DNA of 64,000 nucleotides from Sporosarcina sp. ANT_H38. Its GTDB lineage: Bacteria > Bacillota > Bacilli > Bacillales_A > Planococcaceae. The notes below the pieces were generated by a model that was not told the DNA's origin, did no database searches, and saw nothing but the letters and a program-made list of their open reading frames with translations. The translations under genes were made by a program, and so were the position numbers. The DNA is taken from assembly GCF_008369195.1 (NCBI RefSeq), contig NZ_VOBC01000004.1, positions 186,001 through 250,000 on the forward strand, in the 5' to 3' direction. The stretch's first letter is position 1. Each line of letters begins with the position of its first letter. This document shows, piece by piece, positions 44,240-52,516 of this stretch.

Positions 44240-44584
44240 CTATTTTAATGGGTTTTCCAATTCATCTGATTGAAGAACTAACGCGGTTAATCCCGTTTCA
44301 CTTCCGCTAATATGCCCTTCTCCTTTATCCCAGAATATCCCCAATCCTTTTTTCACCATTACTCTTTTTCGGTCTTCTCCTTCCACCCATCCTTCGCCTT
44401 CTACTATTAAGAATAGCTGGGGTACAGGTGCTTTATGGTAGCCAACAATACCGCCTTTCTCTATGTAAATAAAACCTATATTAGTAGGTGACTCTGTTTT
44501 CATTAGCTTTGAATAGAAAGCAGATATAGAGTTGTAATTACTAATTTCTTGAGCTATCTCTTTTCCAAACCTTAAAATTTCCAT
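44240..44584 (-). CDS. Small cupin-domain protein, paralogue of 19065-19427
   Basis: The 114-aa protein shares GIVGYHKAPVPQLFLIVEGEGWVEG and FWDKGEGHISGSETGLTAL with the other cupin of the window. Both cupin-motif histidines are retained. The ATG at 44584 follows GGTGGTGAAT. A TTGAACTAA..TTAGTTGAA hairpin lies upstream at 44646-44676. The substrate is unknown. Confidence 0.75.
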   Translation of the reverse strand: MEILRFGKEIAQEISNYNSISAFYSKLMKTESPTNIGFIYIEKGGIVGYHKAPVPQLFLIVEGEGWVEGEDRKRVMVKKGLGIFWDKGEGHISGSETGLTALVLQSDELENPLK

Positions 44585-44789
44585 ATATTCACCACCCATA
44601 ATTATGTATTCTTTATTATACTTTTTTAAAACTTTACGGAACTCTTATTGAACTAACCCGTTAGTTGAACAAGAACAGGCAACTTTCAATACTTTTCACC
44701 GCTTTTTAAAAAACGAGCGAAAAACCTATATTTCCCTCTTCTTCCGTCGCAGCGGTTTCAGCCATGTCCAATTCTTTTTTTCGACTTGC

Positions 44790-45235
44790 CACAGTTTACT
44801 TTAGACGTAACAATTGTTCTCTGTCGTGTTCTTCCAGTTGTAACCGTCCCGGAAAAGACTCCTCGATATGACTTTTCAACTCCAATTGTCCTTTTACCAA
44901 TTCATCAACCATTGCCTGCATGGCATTCATTTCTTTATTTTGTTGGATTAACAATTCTTGAAAAGATTCAAGTATTGTGGGAAGAACAATTAATTCTTTG
45001 CTTTCAATTCGTGTAACTTCTCCAAAAGCAACTTTTCCATTTCTTTTGGATCGGTGCGATGAATCTACCGTTTCCTTTGGTCTTTAATGACTTCATCTAA
45101 AAATGCAATACGTTCAACTTGTTGCTTACTTTACGTACGTTGGCCATTGTTATCTGGATCTTTAAAAACGGGCTCAGTTCCAGTATTCGAGTATCCTTCT
45201 AAGATTATCCCTCTAATTCCACTCATTCCCGCCCC
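44790..45235 (-). pseudogene. Decayed coding remnant, coiled-coil regulator-like
   Basis: Pieces in different frames of the - strand read SGIRGIILEGYSNTGTEP, VERIAFLDEVIKDQRK, EKLLLEKLHELKAKN, MNAMQAMVDELVKGQLELKS and LEEHDREQLLRLK then stop. The helical, charged pieces recall the tail of plasmid MerR/DUF3967-type proteins; this is a weak guess. Frameshifts and stops break it at least three times. The remaining bases of 44600-45400 show nothing else. Confidence 0.45.
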
Positions 45236-45400
45236 CTAATTAATGCTAATTCCATCTAAATAAGGTCTATGAAATTATTTACGCTTGTTCAACTAAATGG
45301 GCCGTTTGTGCGATATGGATGCAATCGCTTAGACAGTAATCGCGCCCGTTTATGGAAAATCATAGTCTATTTAAACAACACTACCCATTATTAAAATAAG

Positions 45401-45955
45401 CTATTTTGAAATCAATTTTTTTCCGGAATTATCAAATCGAAAAACAGTCTTTTGTCCATCAAACGTTTCCCCGTTTATCTCAGTGTAGACTCCATCAGTG
45501 TAATTCGATATTGACCTCCTCCAAAATTTTTGTCCAGCACTGTTTTGTTCTAATGGGTTAGTAAACAACTCCCATTTCCCTATAAATTGGTCAAATACTA
45601 TATTTGCTGCTCTTTCAGCAATACCTTTCCCTCTTAATGATTGAATTAAAAAGAACTCATTTACAAAATAGTCAATTCCTTTATTACAATGTGGTGGGGT
45701 TGCTATTAGGATAAACCCTGCTGGTATCCCATCTACTAAAATTACATAGGGGAATAAAACTTCTGGCTTTTCCCACCAAATATTTTGAACTTCATACTGA
45801 TCACTTAATGTTCGAAAATCGTCACTATCCTCATATATCCCGTGAACATTCGGGATTCTACCATAATGTCCAGAAAGGTCATAAAGGTATAAAGGATATA
45901 AGTTTTTTATAATATATGCTTCACTTTTATCTGTTAAACGAACATCAATTTTCAT
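45401..45955 (-). CDS. GNAT-family N-acetyltransferase
   Basis: The 184-aa protein has IPAGFILIATPP (beta-strand before the CoA site) and FFLIQSLRGKGIAERAANIVFDQF, the motif-A Q/RxxGxG/A acetyl-CoA loop, then WELFTNPLEQNSAGQKFWRR. The acceptor is unknown. AAAAGGAGAAGCTTATG is the start. It stands alone between two gene remnants. Confidence 0.85.
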   Translation of the reverse strand: MKIDVRLTDKSEAYIIKNLYPLYLYDLSGHYGRIPNVHGIYEDSDDFRTLSDQYEVQNIWWEKPEVLFPYVILVDGIPAGFILIATPPHCNKGIDYFVNEFFLIQSLRGKGIAERAANIVFDQFIGKWELFTNPLEQNSAGQKFWRRSISNYTDGVYTEINGETFDGQKTVFRFDNSGKKLISK

Positions 45956-46174
45956 AAGCTTCTCCTTTTAAAATAGACATAAAAACATATATGTAAGTTT
46001 TCATTTAAACAATTAATACCTTTTAATATTCTTCGTACTTTTTTGTTTCCTGCATGATTCAATCCTAATACTGACTAGGCTCAGATCCCTGGAAATGCGT
46101 CATTAATATTTGTAAACCTTAGCTGCAGTAACCAGTTCTAATAACTCATCAAGAGCTCCATAACATTTTTCTAC

Positions 46175-46440
46175 TTAAGTTAAATGATAAAAAGTGATTG
46201 TTGTTTCAAAGTTGTTTAAAGCGCTATCTGGAGAATGAAGAAAAATTCTCTTCCCCTGCCCCAATGCAATATGAGTACCTTTTCCCCCGGGTAGTAAAAT
46301 GACAACAAAATGGCTTCCACTACTCCATTTTGGAGAACATCCCCTTTTTAAATCTAAAGTTGCTGCTCCAAGGTAAACACAAATACCTTAGCAAATTCTT
46401 CAGCAATCTGGAAAGTTCACGGAATATTGACCTTATTGAA
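46175..46440 (-). pseudogene. Nucleoside 2-deoxyribosyltransferase-like remnant
   Basis: A clean final segment reads VVILLPGGKGTHIALGQGKR then IFLHSPDSALNNFETTITFY and a stop at 46175. LPGGKGT..E.G resembles the active-site region of this enzyme group, though the usual acidic residue is not in place. Upstream the frame breaks (AEEFAKVFVFTLEQQ in another frame). Bases 46441-46731 show no gene apart from the next promoter. Confidence 0.55.
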
Positions 46441-46731
46441 AACCAATCAAATTCGCATAACAAGTATAACATTATTCATTACCTAAAATATGGTTTATAA
46501 TCTTTAATAATCCATGAATTATAGAGTCGTAAAAACTATCTCGAGGATGGTACATTTCATTAGCTGTAATCAGGTCATGAAGCTCATTATACTAAGGAAC
46601 ATTTGACTCCAAACAATTATGCTATTATTAATATAGTGAATGGTAACGGAAGGTAATGAGAAGAACTATGTAGCGATTGATGACGGCGTTCATCAAGGAG
46701 CAAAAACGAATTGAATGAGGGGGCTACGACG

Positions 46732-47097
46732 ATGCAAAGGCTCTATTTTGAATCTGCATGGGACAAAACAATTGCTCCTATTGATCGTGAAAAAATTATG
46801 TATCATTTCCAGCAACAAACAAAACAGCTACAAGACGGCGTCCATTTGTCATTTTTCAGGAAAGCTCGCAATCATAAAGGTGAACAGCTGATTACCGTAC
46901 TCATTCACAATTTTGAGGACATAAATTTCCGCTTACACAATACCGTCATTTCCTACTATGAACAAGACAAACAACTGGCCAATGCAGCGTTTAGCTTACC
47001 TTGTGAAATTGCCGGAAATACGTCTATGCCATGGACGTTTATATTCTCAGAAACAAATGAAACAACTGCAGATCCTCAGTATTCGATTTGGAATTAA
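46732..47097 (+). CDS. SLAP-domain protein
   Basis: The 121-aa protein carries the whole SLAP-type pattern seen in Bacillales: LYFESAWDKTIAPIDREKI, FFRKARNHKGEQLITVLIHN and a final TSMPWTFIFSE. Related proteins accompany S-layer or accessory Sec systems, but no such genes are adjacent. It lacks a signal peptide. The ATG at 46732 follows GAGGGGGC; an upstream in-frame ATG at 46711 is unlikely. Confidence 0.8.
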   Translation: MQRLYFESAWDKTIAPIDREKIMYHFQQQTKQLQDGVHLSFFRKARNHKGEQLITVLIHNFEDINFRLHNTVISYYEQDKQLANAAFSLPCEIAGNTSMPWTFIFSETNETTADPQYSIWN

Positions 47098-47213
47098 TAC
47101 AAAATGAGAGCTACTAGGCAACACCTATTCAACATTTCAGAACAAGCACTTGAAAGCTTTTGGATTACGCTTGATGAAATGACCAGCTCAGTCTGCACAA
47201 AAACAGGAATAGT

Positions 47214-47268
47214 AAAAAGGGTTATCCATAAGTCGATAAAAACGACTTATGGATAACCCTTTTTCATT
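47214..47268 (+). terminator. Terminator downstream of the SLAP gene
   Basis: Perfect 22-bp arms (AAAAAGGGTTATCCATAAGT.. and complement) around a 7-nt loop, ending in five T. No gene is seen in 47269-47446. Confidence 0.88.
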
Positions 47269-47446
47269 TACTCAAATTCAGCAAGACACCCTTTACTAAT
47301 TGCAATTCACCAATGCTCACCTTCCACTTGGAGACGACAGGAGTCGAAACTCTCTCTTTCAAAATAGTATACTAGCAGTGTTTTCATAAAATTGATATCC
47401 TACGAGAATACCATCACTTCGGAATCGTCTTAAATTGACATTAAAT

Positions 47447-48394
47447 TCATTCCACCAAATTTACGGAGACTTGCTCACTATTAAATATACCAAGATGGAA
47501 TTTTCCGTTTCCTATCTTTAATGTACCTTTGTAAAGTTTGTCGTTTACTTCCTCTTTAAACTCGTCGATTCCGCCTTTGTCTGATGTTTCAATAGAATCC
47601 CATTTTACATTACCATTTTGCAGGTTATTTCTTGAAGTAACTGAAAGCAATACATCATTATTTTTTCCAACATGCATGGTAACATAGCTTGGTCCATCAA
47701 CCGTCCAATGGTTTTCAAGTGAACCTGGATACAGCGCAATTGTATTATGCTTTCCTCTCACCTCTAAGCGAACACTATCTGGTACAATAATCGTAGGCTC
47801 GATTGTCAGATAGGTCGCGAAAGGACCCGAATGACGAGAAGTAGCCTTAATCGTCACATACATGGTGTCACCTACTATTTTTGTCAGTGTATAATTGTCC
47901 TTGTCCGCAATCAGAGGATTGCTTTTCGGATTAACCCTTGCTCTATAGGTACCAAATATAGTTAGTTGATTTACGTCAGAACCCTCTATTTTCACTTCAT
48001 GATCACTCGTTTCCAAGACAATTCTTTTAATGTTGTCTGGTAGCTCTTCCTCAATTGAAGGTAGATTGAATGATTTATCCTCAGCCACCACAAGTGTTTG
48101 AAGCTCGGTTAATAAACCCGTTGAAGTTAAAACCGTAAAGCCAATTCCAATAGTGCCTAATAACCCAACAAATAAAATGCTTATAAAATCGTACTTTACA
48201 ATCGGATTTTCTTGCTTTGATAAAAAGAGGTATAAGATAATTTCAATCCCTAATACAACAAGGATGATCGGCCACCACACAAGAAATGGTTCAAACATTT
48301 TTATTCCCTTAATTTGAGCTAAAAATAAGAACCCCCCTAGCAATACAAGAGATAATCCCATCGATATAGTACCAACACGCCATTTACGCATCAT
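47447..48394 (-). CDS. Membrane protein, LiaI/LiaF-like helices with a beta-rich C-terminal domain
   Basis: At 315 aa it has four N-terminal helices (GLSLVLLGGFLFLAQ.., FEPFLVWWPIILVVLGIEIIL, then two more near residues 65-115), resembling the LiaF/DUF5668 type. An extracytoplasmic domain of repeated beta strands follows (IKRIVLETSDHEVKIEGSD.., VRLEVRGKHNTIALYPG). The pattern suggests envelope-stress sensing. It overlaps the previous gene by 11 nt and is the last gene of the sigma-factor operon. Confidence 0.7.
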   Translation of the reverse strand: MMRKWRVGTISMGLSLVLLGGFLFLAQIKGIKMFEPFLVWWPIILVVLGIEIILYLFLSKQENPIVKYDFISILFVGLLGTIGIGFTVLTSTGLLTELQTLVVAEDKSFNLPSIEEELPDNIKRIVLETSDHEVKIEGSDVNQLTIFGTYRARVNPKSNPLIADKDNYTLTKIVGDTMYVTIKATSRHSGPFATYLTIEPTIIVPDSVRLEVRGKHNTIALYPGSLENHWTVDGPSYVTMHVGKNNDVLLSVTSRNNLQNGNVKWDSIETSDKGGIDEFKEEVNDKLYKGTLKIGNGKFHLGIFNSEQVSVNLVE

Positions 48395-49478
48395 GACCCA
48401 CCTTTCGGCTTTTGCTTCCGAACATTAGCTTCAAGCCTCCGCCAATTAATAAAATACAGATAACACTAACTTGGAAATAGTTATAATACCAGTATTCAAT
48501 ATCAATTCCTAGATTCGTCTTTAATGTCGGCGCTAACACAGGGATAATCACATTTATAACCAAATAATATAGTCCTAGCGCCAACAAACCAATCCCTATC
48601 CATTTTTGGTGATTCACAAAATACGAAATCACTGGGGTATCTTCTAGCTCCTCCTCCCCGTGCATCGAAACCTTTTGCAATGCATCAAAAAAGCTGTAAA
48701 ACCATATGATTGGGATTAAAAACAGGAACAGTGAAAGTCTTAAAATGTCTAAAATATAAATTCCTAACAAAAACGCTGCCATGAGCTGTAAGCCACGTTT
48801 TTGCAAGCCTAAGTACATATGTCCAGCACCTGGGAAAATCGATAATACCGTGGCTAACGTCTTACTTTTCCTCCCTTGTTCACGGCGTGTTTCTTCGAAA
48901 TCTTCTAAAATCGTCTTATCTATTAATTCTTCGCCTCGTAACTTTTTGCCCACTTGGTGAACCGCATCAAACATGTTATACACCCAGAGCACAGGGAGAA
49001 TCCCTAAAAATACCAAAAATTCACCTTGGTTCGTGAAAGCTGAAATAAATAAGATCATCGTTCCAAGTCCAAAAAAACCGATAAGGAATGTTAAACCCCT
49101 GTTCATTAAACCTAGTTGGAAATGACCTAACCCCGGGATAAAAGAAAGCAAAATTGTATAAAAGCGTTCATTGTCGCCCGTTTTAGTTTCGGTTGTTGTT
49201 TGTTGCATTTGGTCAGTGAGTATTGGTACTCTCGGATTTTTTAATAAGTAAAGTAGCATATCCATTAAACTAATTGCCGTTACGATTACTGCGGTGACAA
49301 ACCCAAGAATAAGTGGTTCTTCTGAATAAAAGAAAATAAACAGGAATAAACCCGATATGAAAGGCAATACGGCCCCTGCCCCATAGACAAACCCTCTGAC
49401 TTTTCGATTTAAATAGAAATGGCCCACTCCCGGAATAAAGGTGAGGAAGAACGCAAGTAGTGGATTTTTAGTCATCAT
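48384..49478 (-). CDS. Polytopic membrane protein with three repeats of a TM2-like unit
   Basis: The 364-aa protein contains three similar units starting FIPGVGHFYLNRKVRG, FIPGLGHFQLGLMNRG and IFPGAGHMYLGLQKRG, each followed by a hydrophobic helical pair. A final helix pair closes the protein. PG.GH.YL...RG is the signature of TM2-like proteins. Function is unknown. It is translationally coupled to the anti-sigma factor gene (11-nt overlap), so it may be part of the envelope-stress signal path. Confidence 0.75.
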   Translation of the reverse strand: MMTKNPLLAFFLTFIPGVGHFYLNRKVRGFVYGAGAVLPFISGLFLFIFFYSEEPLILGFVTAVIVTAISLMDMLLYLLKNPRVPILTDQMQQTTTETKTGDNERFYTILLSFIPGLGHFQLGLMNRGLTFLIGFFGLGTMILFISAFTNQGEFLVFLGILPVLWVYNMFDAVHQVGKKLRGEELIDKTILEDFEETRREQGRKSKTLATVLSIFPGAGHMYLGLQKRGLQLMAAFLLGIYILDILRLSLFLFLIPIIWFYSFFDALQKVSMHGEEELEDTPVISYFVNHQKWIGIGLLALGLYYLVINVIIPVLAPTLKTNLGIDIEYWYYNYFQVSVICILLIGGGLKLMFGSKSRKVGHDA

Positions 49479-49914
49479 TATTGACCTCCTTTTGTTTTAG
49501 ATCCAATATTTCAAATAGTGCCAAAGTCTTTTCCATTAGGTTATTCGATACACTTTGTTCTGACTTTGATAGTGATGATGCTTCAACTGTAGTAACAACC
49601 CCCATAACACTTTGGAAGATACCAGTTGTCATAAGTGTTAATGTAATAACTGCCGCTACCGAGTAATGAAATAGCGTTCGCTGATATAGCGTTTTTTTTC
49701 GCACCTTCTTTTGAGGAAGTTCCGCAATAATTTCATCTGTAAAGCTACTAGTATCTATTACGGGTAGCTCCTCTGCCTGTCTCTCTATCATTTTCATATA
49801 GACTTCTAAACACTGGTCACAGGAAAATAGGTGATTTTCTAGCTCTCCACACGTTGTTGCTGATAACTTATCGTTTATATAACTCATCCACTCTTCGTTA
49901 CTGAAATGCCTCAT
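49468..49914 (-). CDS. Anti-sigma factor with a zinc-finger (zf-HC2) domain
   Basis: The protein is about 148 aa. The N-terminus has the ASD zinc site HxxxCxxC in ELENHLFSCDQCLEVYMK and a single membrane helix follows near residue 95-115 (YSVAAVITLTLMTTGIFQSV), with a short outer tail. It would hold the ECF sigma factor at the membrane until stress. The ATG overlaps the sigma stop as ATGA. Confidence 0.85.
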   Translation of the reverse strand: MRHFSNEEWMSYINDKLSATTCGELENHLFSCDQCLEVYMKMIERQAEELPVIDTSSFTDEIIAELPQKKVRKKTLYQRTLFHYSVAAVITLTLMTTGIFQSVMGVVTTVEASSLSKSEQSVSNNLMEKTLALFEILDLKQKEVNNDD

Positions 49915-50429
49915 CAAAAATCATCCTCCTTCCAATGTTTCTTCATCCAATTTCTTGCACGGTACAATTTCATTTCTATTGTCTTAACCTCAACCTTCTG
50001 CTCATCCGCTATTTGTTTATAACTTTTTTCAGTTATGTAATACGCATAAATAACATCTCTATAATTAGGGGGCATTTCATCTAATCGATTTCGTACCTCT
50101 TCTCTCTGTTCTTTTCGCAGAAGATGAGCAACGGTATTACAACCTGGTTGAGATCCTGCTGAAAATATTTCTGGTTCAAGAACAGTTTCATTCTGACGTT
50201 GCTTCTTGCGCTTCAAATCGATTGCATGATTAATCGCAATCCGCGTCATCCACGCCTTCAGACCTTGCGATTTGTACTGAGGGAGAGCATAATAGATTTT
50301 TAAAAACACTTCTTGCGTTACATCCTCTGCATCCTTCTCATTCCTGAGGATCGGATATATCGCCTTGAACAAATCATTTTTATATCTTTCAATCAGTAAA
50401 CGAAACGCCTGTTCATCGCCTACTTTCAC
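49914..50429 (-). CDS. ECF-family RNA polymerase sigma factor
   Basis: The protein is at least 171 aa. Region 2 has AFRLLIERYKNDLFKAIYPIL, EDVTQEVFLKIY and AWMTRIAINHAIDLKRKK; region 4 has LDEMPPNYRDVIYAYY and SYKQIADEQKVEVKTIEMKL. The GTG at 50429 has no site, whereas GGGGGAG precedes an in-frame ATT at 50456, which would add IQDEILVEK, a normal ECF N-terminus. The start codon may therefore be ATT. It heads a four-gene overlapping operon and probably autoregulates. Confidence 0.9.
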   Translation of the reverse strand: MKVGDEQAFRLLIERYKNDLFKAIYPILRNEKDAEDVTQEVFLKIYYALPQYKSQGLKAWMTRIAINHAIDLKRKKQRQNETVLEPEIFSAGSQPGCNTVAHLLRKEQREEVRNRLDEMPPNYRDVIYAYYITEKSYKQIADEQKVEVKTIEMKLYRARNWMKKHWKEDDF

Positions 50430-50488
50430 TTTTTCTACTAAAATCTCATCCTGAATAGCACTCTCCCCCTTTCACACTATCTACCTTA

Positions 50489-50519
50489 TTAGACGCATCT
50501 CCCCCTACTATACCCTACA
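50489..50519 (-). promoter_or_regulatory. Candidate ECF-type promoter of the sigma operon
   Basis: CGTCTAA (50495-50489) resembles ECF -10 elements. TGTAGG (50519-50514) lies 18 nt upstream as a possible -35. It is weakly supported. Confidence 0.35.
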
Positions 50520-50823
50520 CATTTCCAAAAATATTAATTAACTGGTAAAAGAGCCAGACTAGAAAGTCTGCCCCTGTTAAGTAAATACTTCTGAATTCAT
50601 TATTTTCACCATTCCCCAAACTTCTTCATTGCTTCCCCAAAAGTGCCATTGGTCAATATCCCTTTTCTTTAAACCGCTGATACGACTACTTTTAAAGAAA
50701 GAGTTCAATGAAGTACGGCAGAAGTTGCCCTCTCTTCAGAACACTATACTAGCAGTGTTTACAAGGGTAATAAGCTACTATTAAATTTGTTTTACTGGAT
50801 TTTCATCTCTCTCCATAAACAAA

Positions 50824-50856
50824 AATCCCAAGAATCAAGCATCGATTCTTGGGATT
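50824..50856 (-). terminator. Terminator of rlmD
   Basis: Thirteen-base arms AATCCCAAGAATC and GATTCTTGGGATT with a T run on the - strand, 9 nt from the rlmD stop. Bases 50520-50820 hold nothing recognised. Confidence 0.85.
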
Positions 50857-50864
50857 CTCTATTA

Positions 50865-52259
50865 TTATTTCTCCAACTCCAACAAAGCCACACACTCCAC
50901 ATGTACAGTATGCGGAAAAAGATCAACAGGTTGCACAGTTTGAAGCTTATAGCCGAATGGTAGCAATTCAGCTATGTCCGTTGCGAATGTCTCAGGGCAG
51001 CAAGATACATAGACGATCCGTTTTGGTTGGGAACGCCCAATGCGGCGCATCACTCTCCCGCCAGCTCCGCAACGTGGTGGGTCAACCAACAGAATATCAG
51101 CAAATCCGAACTGATCGTGCATCTCATCTAGTCCCGTTCGTGCATCACGGGCAAGGAATGTCGTGTTATGCAAATCATTATCGATAGCATTGCGTTTTGC
51201 AGATTCAATCGATGTCTCGACAATCTCGATTCCCGCCAATTCCTTCACACGTGCAGCGAATGGTAATGAGAACGTGCCGACACCACAAAATAGGTCGATC
51301 ATTTTCTCGTCTTCCTTTGGTTTACCCATTTCCAACGCAAGGTCCACAAGCTTTTGGGCTTGCTTTGGGTTCGTCTGAAAGAATGTATCAAACCAAAGAC
51401 GATAGCGATAGCCTGCCATTTCATCATAAATAAAATCACGCCCCGCTAACAGATGCGTATCCTCGGATTGTGTGCGATCAGCCCAGTCTGTGTTTACAAG
51501 CCAAAGAAGACTTTTCACATTCGGGAACTTCTTCGTGATACGCTCGACAAGATTTTCAACTGCAGACGCCAATTCACCGTCAGGCGTTTCTGTAGCAAAC
51601 AATGCCAACATCATTTCACCGGTCGCAAACGATTCCCGCACCATCAAATGACGAAGAAGCCCAACATGTGCCTCTTTGTCGTAGCCTTTAAGGCCGAACT
51701 CTTTTACCCATTCGCCGACTTCCAACATGCCATCGACCATATTTCGGCCTGCAATTAGACACGTTTCCAGTGGGATGATTTTGCGGAAATCCCCTTGTTC
51801 ATGCATTCCCATATCCCCTTCAATCGAAAACGTGAACTCCATCTTATTTCGATAATGCCAAGGGTCATCCATGCCGATCGTATCCAATACTAGTTCAGGA
51901 TCGAATCCTTCACTTAACAATGCGTTCTTCACTTGCTCGGTCTTATGCTTCAATTGCCCTTCATACGTCCAGTGTTGCCATACACAACCTCCGCAAAGCT
52001 CAAAATGCGGACAAGGCGCAACCGTCCGTTCGGGGCTTGCGACTAGAATCTCTTCAAACATTACTTTTCTTCTTCGTTTTTCGGAATCTTCGATGACGAC
52101 CTGCACTGACTCTCCTATTAGCGTCTGTGGAATCGTCAGCTTCAGCTTTCTAGGATTGGAACCTCTATCACTCTCACGCCAAATCATAGCTCGTCCATTG
52201 CCTTTACCATCTAAATGGTCAATTTCCGTGACGTGCGTTACTTCTTTTATACTAGTCAA
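50865..52259 (-). CDS. rlmD: 23S rRNA (uracil-5-)-methyltransferase
   Basis: The 464-aa enzyme has an N-terminal TRAM domain, a four-Cys iron-sulfur site (APCPHFELCGGCVWQHW plus a later Cys), and a Rossmann methyltransferase with DLFCGVGTFSLPFA and LLVDPPRCGAGG. The catalytic Cys lies in YVSCCPETFATD, where most relatives have SCNP. It methylates U1939- or U747-type uridines of 23S rRNA; which one cannot be decided. TTG start with AAAGGGG upstream. Confidence 0.9.
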   Translation of the reverse strand: MTSIKEVTHVTEIDHLDGKGNGRAMIWRESDRGSNPRKLKLTIPQTLIGESVQVVIEDSEKRRRKVMFEEILVASPERTVAPCPHFELCGGCVWQHWTYEGQLKHKTEQVKNALLSEGFDPELVLDTIGMDDPWHYRNKMEFTFSIEGDMGMHEQGDFRKIIPLETCLIAGRNMVDGMLEVGEWVKEFGLKGYDKEAHVGLLRHLMVRESFATGEMMLALFATETPDGELASAVENLVERITKKFPNVKSLLWLVNTDWADRTQSEDTHLLAGRDFIYDEMAGYRYRLWFDTFFQTNPKQAQKLVDLALEMGKPKEDEKMIDLFCGVGTFSLPFAARVKELAGIEIVETSIESAKRNAIDNDLHNTTFLARDARTGLDEMHDQFGFADILLVDPPRCGAGGRVMRRIGRSQPKRIVYVSCCPETFATDIAELLPFGYKLQTVQPVDLFPHTVHVECVALLELEK

Positions 52260-52516
52260 GGAATGATTCCCCTTTCAACAGTCCATTCATGTATGGAGGA
52301 ATTATTTTATATTGCTTGTGTACTTCTTCAAAACAGATATACCTTGTCATTATAACTAAAATGGATTTGAATGAACATGCAAAAAGTGCCTACCATTGAC
52401 ACCATATGCGCTCTTCTACTTGTGGCAGTTTCACTGACGCCACACTCCAAAGTTTTTAAGTTACTTTAAAATTTGATAGAATAAGTGCAAACTAAATCGT
52501 GGATATGGAGGAGAAG

